Assembly (NCBI RefSeq): GCF_002262935.1
Contig: NZ_NPIA01000001.1
Span: 620,001 to 684,000, forward strand
DNA from: Lottiidibacillus patelloidae
GTDB lineage: Bacteria; Bacillota; Bacilli; Bacillales; SA5d-4
Length of the DNA stretch: 64,000 bases
Direction of reading: 5' to 3'
This document shows, one piece after another, positions 8,873-17,827 of the stretch. A program made the position numbers and the translations under genes. Numbering within the stretch: the stretch's first letter is position 1; each line of letters begins with the position of its first letter. The notes under the pieces were generated by a model. It worked only from the letters and a program-made list of their open reading frames with translations, ran no database searches and was not told where the DNA came from.

Positions 8873-10152
8873 GAGAGATAGTCTTTGAGCAGTTAAATGA
8901 AACATTGTATTACGAAAAACTAGAAAACGGCTTAGATGTTTATATTTTACCGAAAGAAGGGTTCAATAAAACATACGCTACCTTCACTACTAAATACGGT
9001 TCGATCGACAATCATTTCGTTCCCTTGAAAGAAAAAGATGCAATTAGAGTTCCAGACGGTATTGCACATTTCTTAGAGCATAAATTATTTGAAAAAGAAG
9101 ATGGAGATGTGTTCCAATCGTTTAGTAAACAAGGTGCATCTGCGAATGCATTTACATCATTTACGAGAACTGCCTATTTATTTTCAAGTACATCAAATGT
9201 ACTTCCTAATTTAGAAACGCTATTGGACTTCGTGCAAGAGCCATACTTTACCGACCAGACAGTTGAAAAGGAAAAAGGTATAATCGGTCAAGAAATTCGA
9301 ATGTACGACGACAATGCGGATACAAGGCTGTTTTATGGTTTGATAGGAAACATGTATCACAATCACCCAGTTAAGATAGATATTGCTGGGACAATTGAAT
9401 CAATTTCAGAAACTACAAAAGAGCATTTATATCAATGTTATGAAACATTCTACCACCCAAGTAATATGCTATTGTTTGTTGTAGGACCTGTTAATCCAAA
9501 TGAATATTTTTCATTTATTAAAGAAAATCAACAGAAGAAGCAGTTTGAAAAAGAACAACCAATTCAACGATTCTTTGAGAATGAGCCTGAGGCAGTAGTT
9601 AAAGCAAAAAGTGAAATAAAAATGCCTATCCAAACACCAAAATGTATGATTGGGTATAAGGCAAAAAAACCTAATCGAAAAGGCAATGAATTATTAAAAC
9701 ATGAGCTTACTGCCAACGTTGCTTTGGATATGTTATTTGGTCAAAGTTCACCACATTACACAATGTTGTATGAAAAAGGATTAATTGATGATTCCTTTTC
9801 GTTTGACTATACAGAAGAATATGGTTTTGGTTTTGCGATGATTGGCGGAGATACAACTGATCCTGACGGCTTTGAAAAAGCAATAAAAAATATTATTGCT
9901 GAACAAAAGGCGAATGGGTTTGATGAGAAAGTTCTCGACCGGATTCGTAAAAAGAAAATTGGATCTTTTTTAAGGGCACTTAATTCACCTGAGTATATTG
10001 CCAACCAATTTACGAGATATAAGTTCAATGACATGGATTTATTTGCTATAGTGAATGTATTGGAGAGCATGACGATTAAAGACGTAAATGATGTCTTACA
10101 TGTATTATTTGAAAAAGATAGAGAAACAGTTTTTACAATTATGCCAAAGTAA
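8869..10152 (+). CDS. ymfH: M16-family zinc protease YmfH (catalytic subunit)
   Basis: A 427-residue M16 peptidase that keeps the inverted zinc motif H-F-L-E-H (in GIAHFLEHKLFEKEDG, near residue 67), with the distal glutamate expected in the EKGIIGQEIRMYDD segment. The C-terminal half carries PEYIANQFTRYKF. There is no signal peptide, so a cytoplasmic peptide-degrading or processing role is likely. It is translationally coupled to ymfF and followed by a terminator, making ymfFH a two-gene unit. The specific substrate cannot be deduced. Confidence 0.92.
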   Translation: MREIVFEQLNETLYYEKLENGLDVYILPKEGFNKTYATFTTKYGSIDNHFVPLKEKDAIRVPDGIAHFLEHKLFEKEDGDVFQSFSKQGASANAFTSFTRTAYLFSSTSNVLPNLETLLDFVQEPYFTDQTVEKEKGIIGQEIRMYDDNADTRLFYGLIGNMYHNHPVKIDIAGTIESISETTKEHLYQCYETFYHPSNMLLFVVGPVNPNEYFSFIKENQQKKQFEKEQPIQRFFENEPEAVVKAKSEIKMPIQTPKCMIGYKAKKPNRKGNELLKHELTANVALDMLFGQSSPHYTMLYEKGLIDDSFSFDYTEEYGFGFAMIGGDTTDPDGFEKAIKNIIAEQKANGFDEKVLDRIRKKKIGSFLRALNSPEYIANQFTRYKFNDMDLFAIVNVLESMTIKDVNDVLHVLFEKDRETVFTIMPK

Positions 10153-10159
10153 AATATGT

Positions 10160-10185
10160 AAAGAGAGGCATTGCCTCTCTTTTGT
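10160..10185 (+). terminator. Terminator after ymfH
   Basis: AAAGAGAGGC pairs with GCCTCTCTTT around a three-base loop. Confidence 0.8.
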
Positions 10186-10215
10186 CATTCTTAAGCAAAT
10201 GGGAGCGGGAGAAAA

Positions 10216-10941
10216 TTGAATAAAACATTACTGATAACAGGAGCAAGTGGTGACATTGGTCAAGCTATCGCGCGTGAACTTGCAACGCAATACCAAACCA
10301 TTTATTTACATTACAATAAAAATCGTCAGTCAGTTGAAGAAATGAAAAAGGAACTTAACCTAAAAGGAATAAATGTATTTCTAGTTCAGGCCAACTTCTC
10401 TAAAAGAGAGGGTGTTTCAACTGCCCTTAAGCAAATACATGATCCAATTGATACTATCATACATAATAGTGGTTCAAGTCAATTTGGTCTTGTGACAGAT
10501 TTAGAAAATGAGGAGGTTGAAACTTTTGTTCAGCTTCACGTAACTAGTCCTTTCTTATTGTCAAAAGCATTATTACCAAACATGATAAGGGAGAAACAGG
10601 GGAAAATTGTTGTTGTTTCTTCTATTTGGGGGCTAACTGGTGCTGCATGTGAAGTTTTATATTCAATGGTAAAAGGTAGCCAAAATGCTTTTGTAAAAGG
10701 ATTAGCAAAAGAAGTGGCTAGAAGCGGTGTATCCGTTAATGCAGTGGCTCCAGGCGCTATTGAAACAAAAATGATGAGTGGATTTTCAGAAGTTGAAAAA
10801 GATGACTTAGCTGATGAAATTCCTCAAGGTAGATTAGGTACACCTAGCGAAGTTGCAAATGTCGTGGCATTTTTAACCTCTGAAAAATCAACATACATTA
10901 ATGGGCAAATTATCTCGATAAATGGAGCTTGGCATTGTTAA
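10216..10941 (+). CDS. ymfI: SDR-family reductase YmfI
   Basis: A 241-residue short-chain dehydrogenase with the nucleotide motif TGASGDIGQ (residues 8-16), the NSGSS segment in place of NAG, and the active site S...YSMVK (Y-x-x-x-K). In B. subtilis YmfI reduces the 5-aminopentanone on the conserved lysine of elongation factor P to 5-aminopentanol, and synteny supports the same role here. That substrate is not visible in the sequence, so a generic 3-oxoacyl reductase activity is the alternative. Start is TTG after GGGAGCGGGAG. Confidence 0.85.
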   Translation: MNKTLLITGASGDIGQAIARELATQYQTIYLHYNKNRQSVEEMKKELNLKGINVFLVQANFSKREGVSTALKQIHDPIDTIIHNSGSSQFGLVTDLENEEVETFVQLHVTSPFLLSKALLPNMIREKQGKIVVVSSIWGLTGAACEVLYSMVKGSQNAFVKGLAKEVARSGVSVNAVAPGAIETKMMSGFSEVEKDDLADEIPQGRLGTPSEVANVVAFLTSEKSTYINGQIISINGAWHC

Positions 10942-11008
10942 CTTTATGGAATAAAAATCTCCCAAAAGCGCATTCTAAGTACGAAGGAACATAAAAGGAG
11001 GGAGAACA

Positions 11009-11266
11009 ATGTCTGTTTTAGACAATTGGGATCAATGGAAAAACTTTTTAGGTGACCGCCTTCAACAGGCGCAAGGTGAAGGTATGGATGGTAAGGTAAT
11101 TTCAGAGGTTGCTTATGAGGTTGGAGAATATTTAGCAGAACAAGTACAAGCGAAAAATCCACAAGAGCAAGTACTTGCTGACTTGTGGAAAGTAGCTTCT
11201 GAAGAAGAGCAGCATGCCATTGCAAACATGATGGTTAAGTTAGTTCAAAACGATGGAACACATTAA
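11009..11266 (+). CDS. ymfJ: DUF3243 protein YmfJ
   Basis: An 85-residue acidic helical protein with a strong AAAGGAGG site upstream. It matches the small conserved YmfJ protein (DUF3243) found between ymfI and ymfK in B. subtilis. There are no transmembrane helices or catalytic motifs; the middle reads VAYEVGEYLAEQVQAKNPQEQ. The function of the family is unknown. Confidence 0.88.
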   Translation: MSVLDNWDQWKNFLGDRLQQAQGEGMDGKVISEVAYEVGEYLAEQVQAKNPQEQVLADLWKVASEEEQHAIANMMVKLVQNDGTH

Positions 11267-11280
11267 TGAATAATTTGTAG

Positions 11281-11310
11281 AAGAGAGGATGATTTACATC
11301 CTCTTTTCTT
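11281..11310 (+). terminator. Terminator after ymfJ
   Basis: AGAGGATG pairs with CATCCTCT, extended by flanking A-T pairs, then TTTTCTT. Confidence 0.8.
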
Positions 11311-11424
11311 ATACGCGAATACAAAAAATAGAAAATTCAAAATATTCATCTTTATCCTTTAATTATTGAGAGAAATGCTTTATTATTAAAGTAAATGCGA
11401 GTATGCGTCTATAGGGAGAAAAAT

Positions 11425-12213
11425 ATGGAGAAAAAAGAATGGTACTTAGAGTATGAAATTCATAAAAATCGCCCAGGCTTACTTGGCGACATCTCGTCTT
11501 TGTTAGGGATGCTATCTGTAAACATAATTGCAATTAACGGTGTAAATGATAGTAGAAGAGGAATGCTTCTATTAAGTGATAGCAAAGAACAAATGGAACA
11601 AATCCAAGAAATTCTTAATACAATTGAAAATATTACTGTAACAAAATTACGAGAACCAAAGCTACGTGATCGTTTAGCAGTTCGCCATGGGCGATATATT
11701 GAAAGAGATGCTGATGAGAAAAATACGTTCCGTTTTGTTAGAGATGAACTAGGATTACTCGTGGATTTTTTAGCTGAACTTCTAAAAAAAGATGGTCATA
11801 AGCTTATTGGTGTAAGAGGAATGCCGAGAGTTGGTAAGACAGAATCTATTGTCGCTTCTAGTGTTTGTGCTAATAAACGCTGGCTATTTGTTTCTTCCAC
11901 GTTACTAAAGCAGACGGTTAGAAAAAAATTAGCTTCAGATGAATATAGTTTAAATAACGTTTTTATTATAGATGGGATTGTCTCAATTAAGCGTTCAGAT
12001 GAACAGCATTGGCAATTAATACGTGAAATAATGCGTATTCCTGCAACTAAAATTGTTGAGCACCCCGATATTTTTGTAAGGCAAACCGAATACACTTTAG
12101 AAGACTTTGATTATATTATTGAATTAAGAAGTGATCCAGATGAGGAAATTACATACGATCTCATTGAAAAAGAAATGGATAAAAGTAGTGATTTTTCGAA
12201 TTTTGACTTTTAG
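11425..12213 (+). CDS. ymfK: DUF3388 protein YmfK (ACT-like plus P-loop)
   Basis: The ATG after AGGGAGAA gives 262 residues; an in-frame ATG 30 bases earlier has no ribosome site. The first ~80 residues look like an ACT-type regulatory fold (NRPGLLGDISSLLGMLSVNI). A possible nucleotide-binding loop follows (RGMPRVGKTES, near residue 132). The C-terminal part is acidic. It matches YmfK/DUF3388 by position, before rodZ and pgsA. No biochemical role is known; the P-loop and ACT combination suggests a ligand-sensing NTPase, which is inference. Confidence 0.85.
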   Translation: MEKKEWYLEYEIHKNRPGLLGDISSLLGMLSVNIIAINGVNDSRRGMLLLSDSKEQMEQIQEILNTIENITVTKLREPKLRDRLAVRHGRYIERDADEKNTFRFVRDELGLLVDFLAELLKKDGHKLIGVRGMPRVGKTESIVASSVCANKRWLFVSSTLLKQTVRKKLASDEYSLNNVFIIDGIVSIKRSDEQHWQLIREIMRIPATKIVEHPDIFVRQTEYTLEDFDYIIELRSDPDEEITYDLIEKEMDKSSDFSNFDF

Positions 12214-12231
12214 AAATAGGTAGGTGAGAAA

Positions 12232-13086
12232 ATGACTGAATTAGGAAAATTTTTAGTTGAGAAACGCCAAGAGAAAAATATTTCTTTGGACGAGCTTCAG
12301 GCGATTACCAAAATCCAAAAACGATATTTAATAGCAGTTGAGCAAGGGAATTATGAACTGTTGCCAGGAAAGTTCTATGCACGAGCGTTCATTAAAACAT
12401 ATTCAGAAGCAATTGGTGTTTCTCCAACGTATGTCTTTGATACGTTTACAGCTGATCTACCTACAACAGTGGAAAAGAATGCCCATGAAGGGTTATCTCG
12501 CGCGAAAAAGAAGTCTAATAATACATTAGCTGATTCAAAATGGTTTACACTGCTTCCAAAATTTTTATTAGTTTGTTTGATTTTAGGTTTAGCAGCATCC
12601 TATTGGGTTTATTATCAGAAATTCAATTCAGAGCCAATACAACAAAATAGTGATGAAGAAAATAATTTTGTCGATTATGAAAATGGAAAACAAGACAATG
12701 AATTAGATGATGTCGACCAGGAAGATACTGTTGATGAGCCTGAAACAAAAATCGAAGATGATGTTGAGGAAGAACCTAACTTTACAATTACCTTAACTAA
12801 GAATAACGGAGAAGATTTTCATTATGATCTAGAAAATAGTGAAAAGTTATCTGTTAAAATTACGTTTAAAGGAGATTGTTATGTGAAAATTCGAAATGGT
12901 AAAGAACATGTCTTTCTAAAAGGAACTTACAAAAAAGGCGATGTTATAGAAGAAGATTTCTCTGCTGAAGAATTAGTAATTATGCGTTTTGGTGCAACAC
13001 AACAAGTGGATATGCTAATTAATGATGAACCGTTTGTTTTTGATTCTGGTAAGACCGTTCAAAATATTTTAATTACAAAAAAATAA
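12232..13086 (+). CDS. rodZ: Cytoskeletal protein RodZ (YmfM)
   Basis: A bitopic membrane protein linking MreB filaments to the envelope during elongation. The 284-residue protein has the RodZ order: a cytoplasmic Cro-type helix-turn-helix (residues ~1-70, LGKFLVEKRQEKNISLDELQ), a basic juxtamembrane stretch, one transmembrane helix (~107-128), a very acidic periplasm-facing linker (~140-180) and a C-terminal beta domain of the DUF4115 type. It starts 18 bases after ymfK, and pgsA follows as in B. subtilis. A long terminator-like hairpin separates it from pgsA. Confidence 0.92.
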   Translation: MTELGKFLVEKRQEKNISLDELQAITKIQKRYLIAVEQGNYELLPGKFYARAFIKTYSEAIGVSPTYVFDTFTADLPTTVEKNAHEGLSRAKKKSNNTLADSKWFTLLPKFLLVCLILGLAASYWVYYQKFNSEPIQQNSDEENNFVDYENGKQDNELDDVDQEDTVDEPETKIEDDVEEEPNFTITLTKNNGEDFHYDLENSEKLSVKITFKGDCYVKIRNGKEHVFLKGTYKKGDVIEEDFSAEELVIMRFGATQQVDMLINDEPFVFDSGKTVQNILITKK

Positions 13087-13094
13087 ACATCTTC

Positions 13095-13158
13095 AAAGCC
13101 TTTATACAATAAAGTGTCTTCTATATTGGGAACACTTTTGAATGTAAAGGCTTTTATT
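13095..13158 (+). terminator. Two-stage terminator hairpin after rodZ
   Basis: AAAGCCTTTA pairs with TAAAGGCTTT, enclosing a second stem AAAGTGT/ACACTTT, and is followed by TTATTG. The T tract is short, so it may be an imperfect stop. Confidence 0.65.
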
Positions 13159-13234
13159 GTCGCATTTCTAGCTTTGTTTTGTTAAAATAAAAAAGATGTT
13201 TTTCATATTCTTGTATATCGATAGGAGGTTCACC

Positions 13235-13813
13235 ATGAATTTACCTAATAAAATTACAGTAGCTCGTGTACTGTTAATACCTATTTTTATGGTATTTTTA
13301 TTAGCACCTTTACCATTGCCTGTAATAGAAATTTACGATATGTCACTTCCCGTTTCACACTTAATCGGTGCTTTAATTTTTATTTTTGCCTCCGCTACTG
13401 ATTGGGTTGACGGTTATTTAGCTCGTAAATTAGGCCAAGTTACGACTTTAGGAAAGTTTTTAGATCCATTAGCCGATAAACTATTAGTTACTGCAGCGTT
13501 TATTTCTTTAGTTGAGCTACAGTTAGCTCCAGCTTGGATGGTCATTGTCATTTTAAGTAGAGAATTTGCTGTTACAGGATTACGTGTCATTGCCGCTATT
13601 GATGGTGCCGTTATTGCAGCAAGCAATATTGCTAAGTGGAAAACGACACTTCAAATTATTGCTATTTCAGCGTTAATATTACATAACATTCCTTTTGGTT
13701 TAATAAGTATTCCGTTTGCTGAAATTACGCTTTGGCTTGCTGTTATTATTACTATTGTTTCAGGTGTAGATTATTTTGTTAAAAATAAACACGTAATGTT
13801 AAAAACAAAATAA
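13235..13813 (+). CDS. pgsA: CDP-diacylglycerol--glycerol-3-phosphate 3-phosphatidyltransferase
   Basis: Makes phosphatidylglycerol phosphate, the precursor of phosphatidylglycerol and cardiolipin, in the membrane. The CDP-alcohol phosphatidyltransferase signature D-x2-D-G-x2-A-R-x8-G-x3-D-x3-D is complete (DWVDGYLAR, then GKFLDPLAD) and several hydrophobic helices flank it. The ATG following AGGAGG at 13222-13227 gives 192 residues, the family length; an in-frame ATG 39 bases upstream has no ribosome site. Confidence 0.96.
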   Translation: MNLPNKITVARVLLIPIFMVFLLAPLPLPVIEIYDMSLPVSHLIGALIFIFASATDWVDGYLARKLGQVTTLGKFLDPLADKLLVTAAFISLVELQLAPAWMVIVILSREFAVTGLRVIAAIDGAVIAASNIAKWKTTLQIIAISALILHNIPFGLISIPFAEITLWLAVIITIVSGVDYFVKNKHVMLKTK

Positions 13814-13834
13814 CGCAATAGAGGAGATTATTGC

Positions 13835-15073
13835 ATGAATGCTGAAATTATTGCAATTGGCTCTGAGTTATTGTTAGGGCAAATTGCAAATACCAATGCG
13901 CAATACATTTCAAAAAAACTCGCTGAATTAGGGGTAAATGTCTATTATCACCAAGTGGTAGGCGATAATAAGGACCGGCTAAAAAATTTAGTTGAGTCAG
14001 CTAAAAATAGATCTGATCTCATTATTTTTACAGGTGGACTTGGACCGACTAAAGATGATCTAACTAAAGAAACGATAGCTTCATGCTTAAATAAGAAGTT
14101 AGTATTAGATCATCGTGCACTAGAACTTATTAAAGACTATTTTGTAAAGGTCAATAGAGATATGACCGAAAATAATAAGAAACAAGCATTAGTCATAGAA
14201 GGAAGTCATGTCCTAGCAAATGATTTCGGTATGGCTCCAGGTATGGCTATTAAAGTTGATAAAAAAACCTTTATGCTTTTCCCTGGGCCACCGAAGGAAT
14301 TATATCCAATGTTTGATAATTATGCTGTTCCTTATATAAAACAACATATAGGTGAATCGAATGTTATTCATTCGAAAGTTTTGCGTTTCTTTGGAATAGG
14401 TGAGGCGCAATTAGAAACAGAATTAGAAGATTTATTGGAAGAACAAACGAATCCTACGATTGCCCCTTTAGCCGGTGAGGGTGAAGTTACATTACGCTTA
14501 ACTGCTAAGCACGACACAATTCACGGGGCCGCAGAGCTAATCGATCGGTTAGAGCAAAAGGTGAGAAAAAAAGTAGGGCAATATATTTATGGTATTGATG
14601 ATACTTCTCTTCCACAAGAAGTGATAAAAAAATTAACTGCTACTCAATACACTTTGGCAGCCGCGGAAAGTTTGACTGGTGGACTATTCTCAAAGGAAAT
14701 GACAGAATTCCCTGGCGCTTCTTCTTTTTATAGTGGTGGAATTGTTAGTTATACAAATGAGATGAAAACGAATGTATTAAACATTTCACAAGATCTATTG
14801 CAAAAATACGGGGCTGTAAGTGAGCAATGTGCTATAAAAATGGCAGAAGAAGTTCGTTTACTTTGCAATGCAGACATCGGTATTAGTTTTACTGGAGTTG
14901 CGGGTCCAGAGCCACTAGAGAGTAAAGCAGTTGGTACTGTTTTCATTGCAATTGCAATGAAAAATAAAAAAACAGAAGTATTCTCAATAAATTTAGCTGG
15001 AAGCAGAGAGGCCATCCGTGTTAGAACAATTAAATATGGATATTATTATCTGCTTAAGCAATTGCAATTATAG
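13835..15073 (+). CDS. cinA: CinA family protein (competence/damage-inducible; ADP-ribose pyrophosphatase and NMN deamidase type)
   Basis: A 412-residue protein. The N-terminal MoaB/MogA-like domain (~1-170) has [12 protein letters not shown] and FPGPPKEL. The C-terminal PncC-type domain (~255-412) has [14 protein letters not shown] and GVAGPE. CinA family proteins recycle pyridine nucleotide by-products, and in naturally competent Gram-positives the gene is usually co-transcribed with recA. Here recA is separated from it by about 4.2 kb and a minus-strand operon, so that linkage is broken. RBS is AGAGGAG. Confidence 0.93.
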   Translation: MNAEIIAIGSELLLGQIANTNAQYISKKLAELGVNVYYHQVVGDNKDRLKNLVESAKNRSDLIIFTGGLGPTKDDLTKETIASCLNKKLVLDHRALELIKDYFVKVNRDMTENNKKQALVIEGSHVLANDFGMAPGMAIKVDKKTFMLFPGPPKELYPMFDNYAVPYIKQHIGESNVIHSKVLRFFGIGEAQLETELEDLLEEQTNPTIAPLAGEGEVTLRLTAKHDTIHGAAELIDRLEQKVRKKVGQYIYGIDDTSLPQEVIKKLTATQYTLAAAESLTGGLFSKEMTEFPGASSFYSGGIVSYTNEMKTNVLNISQDLLQKYGAVSEQCAIKMAEEVRLLCNADIGISFTGVAGPEPLESKAVGTVFIAIAMKNKKTEVFSINLAGSREAIRVRTIKYGYYYLLKQLQL

Positions 15074-15091
15074 AAAGGTGACATTTTATAG

Positions 15092-16666
15092 ATGACTACA
15101 GGATTTACGAAATTTAACATAGCAAAAGACATTACGAATGCAATTGAGGAGATGGGCTTTGAACAACCATCACCTATCCAAGAAAAAGTAATACCAGTTA
15201 TATTAGAAAAAGTGGATGTAATTGGCCAAGCACAAACTGGTACGGGGAAAACTGCAGCATTTGGTATTCCATTAATTGAAAAAACGACGCCAAAAAATGA
15301 AGTGCAGGCAATTGTTTTAACACCAACACGTGAATTAGCAATGCAAGTTGCTGGAGAAATTCAAAAAATCGCTAAGCATAAGCGTACAAGAGTGTTGCCT
15401 ATTTATGGAGGGCAATCTATTGAAATGCAAATTAAAGCGTTAAAACGAGGTGTACAGATCGTTATCGGTACGCCTGGGCGTGTGTTGGACCACTTGCGTA
15501 GAAAAACGTTAAAGTTAGACAAAATCCATACATTTATTTTAGATGAAGCTGATGAAATGCTTAACATGGGTTTTATTAGTGATATTGAAGAAATTATTGG
15601 GCAAGCAAATAATGACAGACAAACGTTATTGTTTTCTGCTACTATGCCACATGAAATTAAGCGTTTAGCTAGAAATTATATGAAGAGCCCAAGAATTGTT
15701 TCTGCAACACCAAATAAAGTAACTGCAACTAAAGTTGATCAAGTATACTATCAAACATTTGATAAAAACAAAGTTGATACACTTTGCCGTATTTTAGATA
15801 GTAATGAAATAGACTTAGGAATCATCTTCTCTCGTACGAAAAAAGGTGTAGCGGAATTAACGGAAAGCTTGCAAGCTCGTGGTTACGTAACGGATGGATT
15901 GCACGGCGATTTAACTCAAATGCAACGTGATAAAGTAATGAATAAATTTCGCATGTGTAAAATTGATTTCTTAATCGCAACGGATGTTGCTGCACGTGGA
16001 ATTGACGTAGAAAATGTTACACATGTTATTAACTATGATATTCCACAAGACCCTGAAAGTTATGTTCACCGAATCGGCAGAACTGGTCGTGCAGGAAGAC
16101 AGGGAATTGCGATTACACTAGTAACACCTGCAGAAATGAAGCACTTACGATCGATTGAATCAGAGATTGGAATGCCACTTGAACAAGGTAAAGTGCCGAC
16201 AATGAAAGAAGTAGTAATCAAAAGGTCTCAAGTGTGGAAAAAACAAATTATTGAGACAATTAATAAAGGGGAAGCAGATGATGCTTTCACACCTTTAATT
16301 AATGAGTTGTTGGAAAATCACGAGCCAAAAGACGTTCTTCATGCAATGATGAAATTGGCATTTTCTTATGATGGTATCGAAGAAGAGCCGATGGACTTTG
16401 GAGACACGGGTGGAAAACCTGGAATGGTACGTTTCTTCTTAAATGTAGGGCGAAGTGCAAACTTGCAGCCTAAAATGCTTGCGGAAGAAATTGCTAAATC
16501 AACAGGCATTTCAGCCCATACTGTAGGCAGAATTGATATGTTCGATAAGTTTACTTTCTTTGAAATTCCGAAAGAGCCAGCTCCTTTCGTTTACGAATCA
16601 TTAAAACAGACGAGACTTAATGGCATGCGTATCTTTATCCAACCTGCGAAACCTCGAAATAGTTAA
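15092..16666 (+). CDS. DEAD-box ATP-dependent RNA helicase with DbpA-type RNA-binding domain
   Basis: A 524-residue helicase with the full motif set: Q motif region, AQTGTGKT (I), PTRELA (Ia), GTPGR (Ib), DEAD (II), SAT (III), the RecA-2 domain with ARGIDVENV (V) and HRIGRTGRAGR (VI). The final ~80 residues (MVRFFLNVGRSANLQPKML through GRIDMFDKFTFFEIP) look like the DbpA RNA-recognition domain that targets helicases to 23S rRNA. That favours a ribosome-assembly helicase (DbpA/DeaD/YxiN type) over CshA, which has a basic unstructured tail. It begins 18 bases after cinA and may share its transcript. Confidence 0.93.
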   Translation: MTTGFTKFNIAKDITNAIEEMGFEQPSPIQEKVIPVILEKVDVIGQAQTGTGKTAAFGIPLIEKTTPKNEVQAIVLTPTRELAMQVAGEIQKIAKHKRTRVLPIYGGQSIEMQIKALKRGVQIVIGTPGRVLDHLRRKTLKLDKIHTFILDEADEMLNMGFISDIEEIIGQANNDRQTLLFSATMPHEIKRLARNYMKSPRIVSATPNKVTATKVDQVYYQTFDKNKVDTLCRILDSNEIDLGIIFSRTKKGVAELTESLQARGYVTDGLHGDLTQMQRDKVMNKFRMCKIDFLIATDVAARGIDVENVTHVINYDIPQDPESYVHRIGRTGRAGRQGIAITLVTPAEMKHLRSIESEIGMPLEQGKVPTMKEVVIKRSQVWKKQIIETINKGEADDAFTPLINELLENHEPKDVLHAMMKLAFSYDGIEEEPMDFGDTGGKPGMVRFFLNVGRSANLQPKMLAEEIAKSTGISAHTVGRIDMFDKFTFFEIPKEPAPFVYESLKQTRLNGMRIFIQPAKPRNS

Positions 16667-16674
16667 TAATTAAT

Positions 16675-16724
16675 CAAGGGCTTACCTTTTTGGAACAATT
16701 TTGTTCGCGAGGTAAGCCCTTGAA
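16675..16724. terminator. Bidirectional terminator between convergent genes
   Basis: A perfect 13-bp inverted repeat (CAAGGGCTTACCT with AGGTAAGCCCTTG) sits between the helicase and the minus-strand membrane protein and can stop both transcripts. Confidence 0.8.
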
Positions 16725-16736
16725 TTTTGGAATTAT

Positions 16737-17489
16737 TTATTTAAGTAAAGCATTCAACATTTTTCTGTTAGCATTAATTTTAATAAAAAATGAAGTTAAT
16801 CCTAGAAGGATAAAGACAACTAAAAATCCAAATGGAATAGAATAAAGCTTATCGACTTGAAATCCCTTTTTATAAGTTAGTTCAAAATAGTATGCTTCAT
16901 AGGGATCTTTCTCAATAATCAATCCAGATTTAGAATTGTTTTTGCTTGATGATAAGTCTCCATATTCAATTGCCGTCTCCCACTTGTCTTTGATTTCTTT
17001 TTTTGGAGTTGCAATGCTTGGAGTAGGATTAAAATATAAAGCAAAAGACTCTATTTCTTTTATTCCTTCTACCATCGAAAGGATTTGACTTTTTTTCTCA
17101 TCTGAAAAATTACTATCTTCCATTATCTGTGACACATTCCTTGCTGCTTGATCTATTCTTTCAAAATTATTTTCAAAATTATTTTCAGTCCATATTAACC
17201 CGAGTAAAGTAGTTATACCTATAATAAGAGATAATATTGAGGCTTTGAATATATTCAAAATTAAATTATTATGTATTTTAAAAAGACTAAATAATCCTCT
17301 AGTTATTTGCTTTTTATCACCAAAACGTTCAAACGCAATATGAATCGCTTCCTGCTCTGATTTCCCTTCAGCTTGCAACTCTGCAATACTTTCCATTAAA
17401 TGAACACGCATTTCTTCTTTTAAATCTGTAGCGTCTTTCTCATTTACATCAGCATATATATAATCTACGAATTCATTAACTTGTTTCAT
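16737..17489 (-). CDS. Membrane protein with N-terminal HAAS/permease-prefix domain
   Basis: A 250-residue protein. The first ~70 residues form the helical prefix domain seen next to PadR regulators (YADVNEKDATDLKEEMRVHL, then EGKSEQEAIHIAFERFGD). One hydrophobic segment lies at ~85-105, a polar extracytoplasmic stretch follows, and a second helix lies near the C terminus (~215-240). Its start overlaps the padR stop by one base (TAATG), so the two are translationally coupled. Proteins of this type are commonly controlled by, and may signal to, the neighbouring PadR protein. No enzymatic motif is visible. Confidence 0.8.
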   Translation of the reverse strand: MKQVNEFVDYIYADVNEKDATDLKEEMRVHLMESIAELQAEGKSEQEAIHIAFERFGDKKQITRGLFSLFKIHNNLILNIFKASILSLIIGITTLLGLIWTENNFENNFERIDQAARNVSQIMEDSNFSDEKKSQILSMVEGIKEIESFALYFNPTPSIATPKKEIKDKWETAIEYGDLSSSKNNSKSGLIIEKDPYEAYYFELTYKKGFQVDKLYSIPFGFLVVFILLGLTSFFIKINANRKMLNALLK

Positions 17490-17827
17490 TAATGTTCTCT
17501 CCCATCTAAAAACGAATCAATAATATCTTTTACAAAAATCCATTCTAATCGCTTGGATTCTAATCCTTCTTTACCTAAAGGAGTTAATTTGTAGTATTTT
17601 CTTCTTCCTCCTGGCCCATTTTCATCGCCCCAATAAGAAGATATCCATTTATTCTTCTCCAAACGCTTTAACGATAAATATAGCGTTCCTTCTTTTAGTT
17701 CAAATTGTTCTTTGCTTTTTTCTCTTACGTATTTTGCAAGCTCATAACCATACATTTCTTTTTTATGTAATAGAGAAAGAATTAGCGTATCAATATGGCC
17801 TTTTAATACTTCTTTATTAACTTCCAA
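17489..17827 (-). CDS. PadR-family transcriptional regulator
   Basis: A winged helix-turn-helix repressor of about 112 residues: LKGHIDTLILSLLHKKEMYG is the family opening, and GTLYLSLKRLEKNKWISSYW is the recognition-helix and wing region. The TTG start at 17827 is preferred because GGAGG lies eight bases upstream; the GTG nine bases earlier falls inside that ribosome site. The gene start overlaps the end of the upstream acyltransferase gene and its stop overlaps the downstream membrane-protein start, giving a compact three-gene operon. Confidence 0.9.
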   Translation of the reverse strand: MEVNKEVLKGHIDTLILSLLHKKEMYGYELAKYVREKSKEQFELKEGTLYLSLKRLEKNKWISSYWGDENGPGGRRKYYKLTPLGKEGLESKRLEWIFVKDIIDSFLDGREH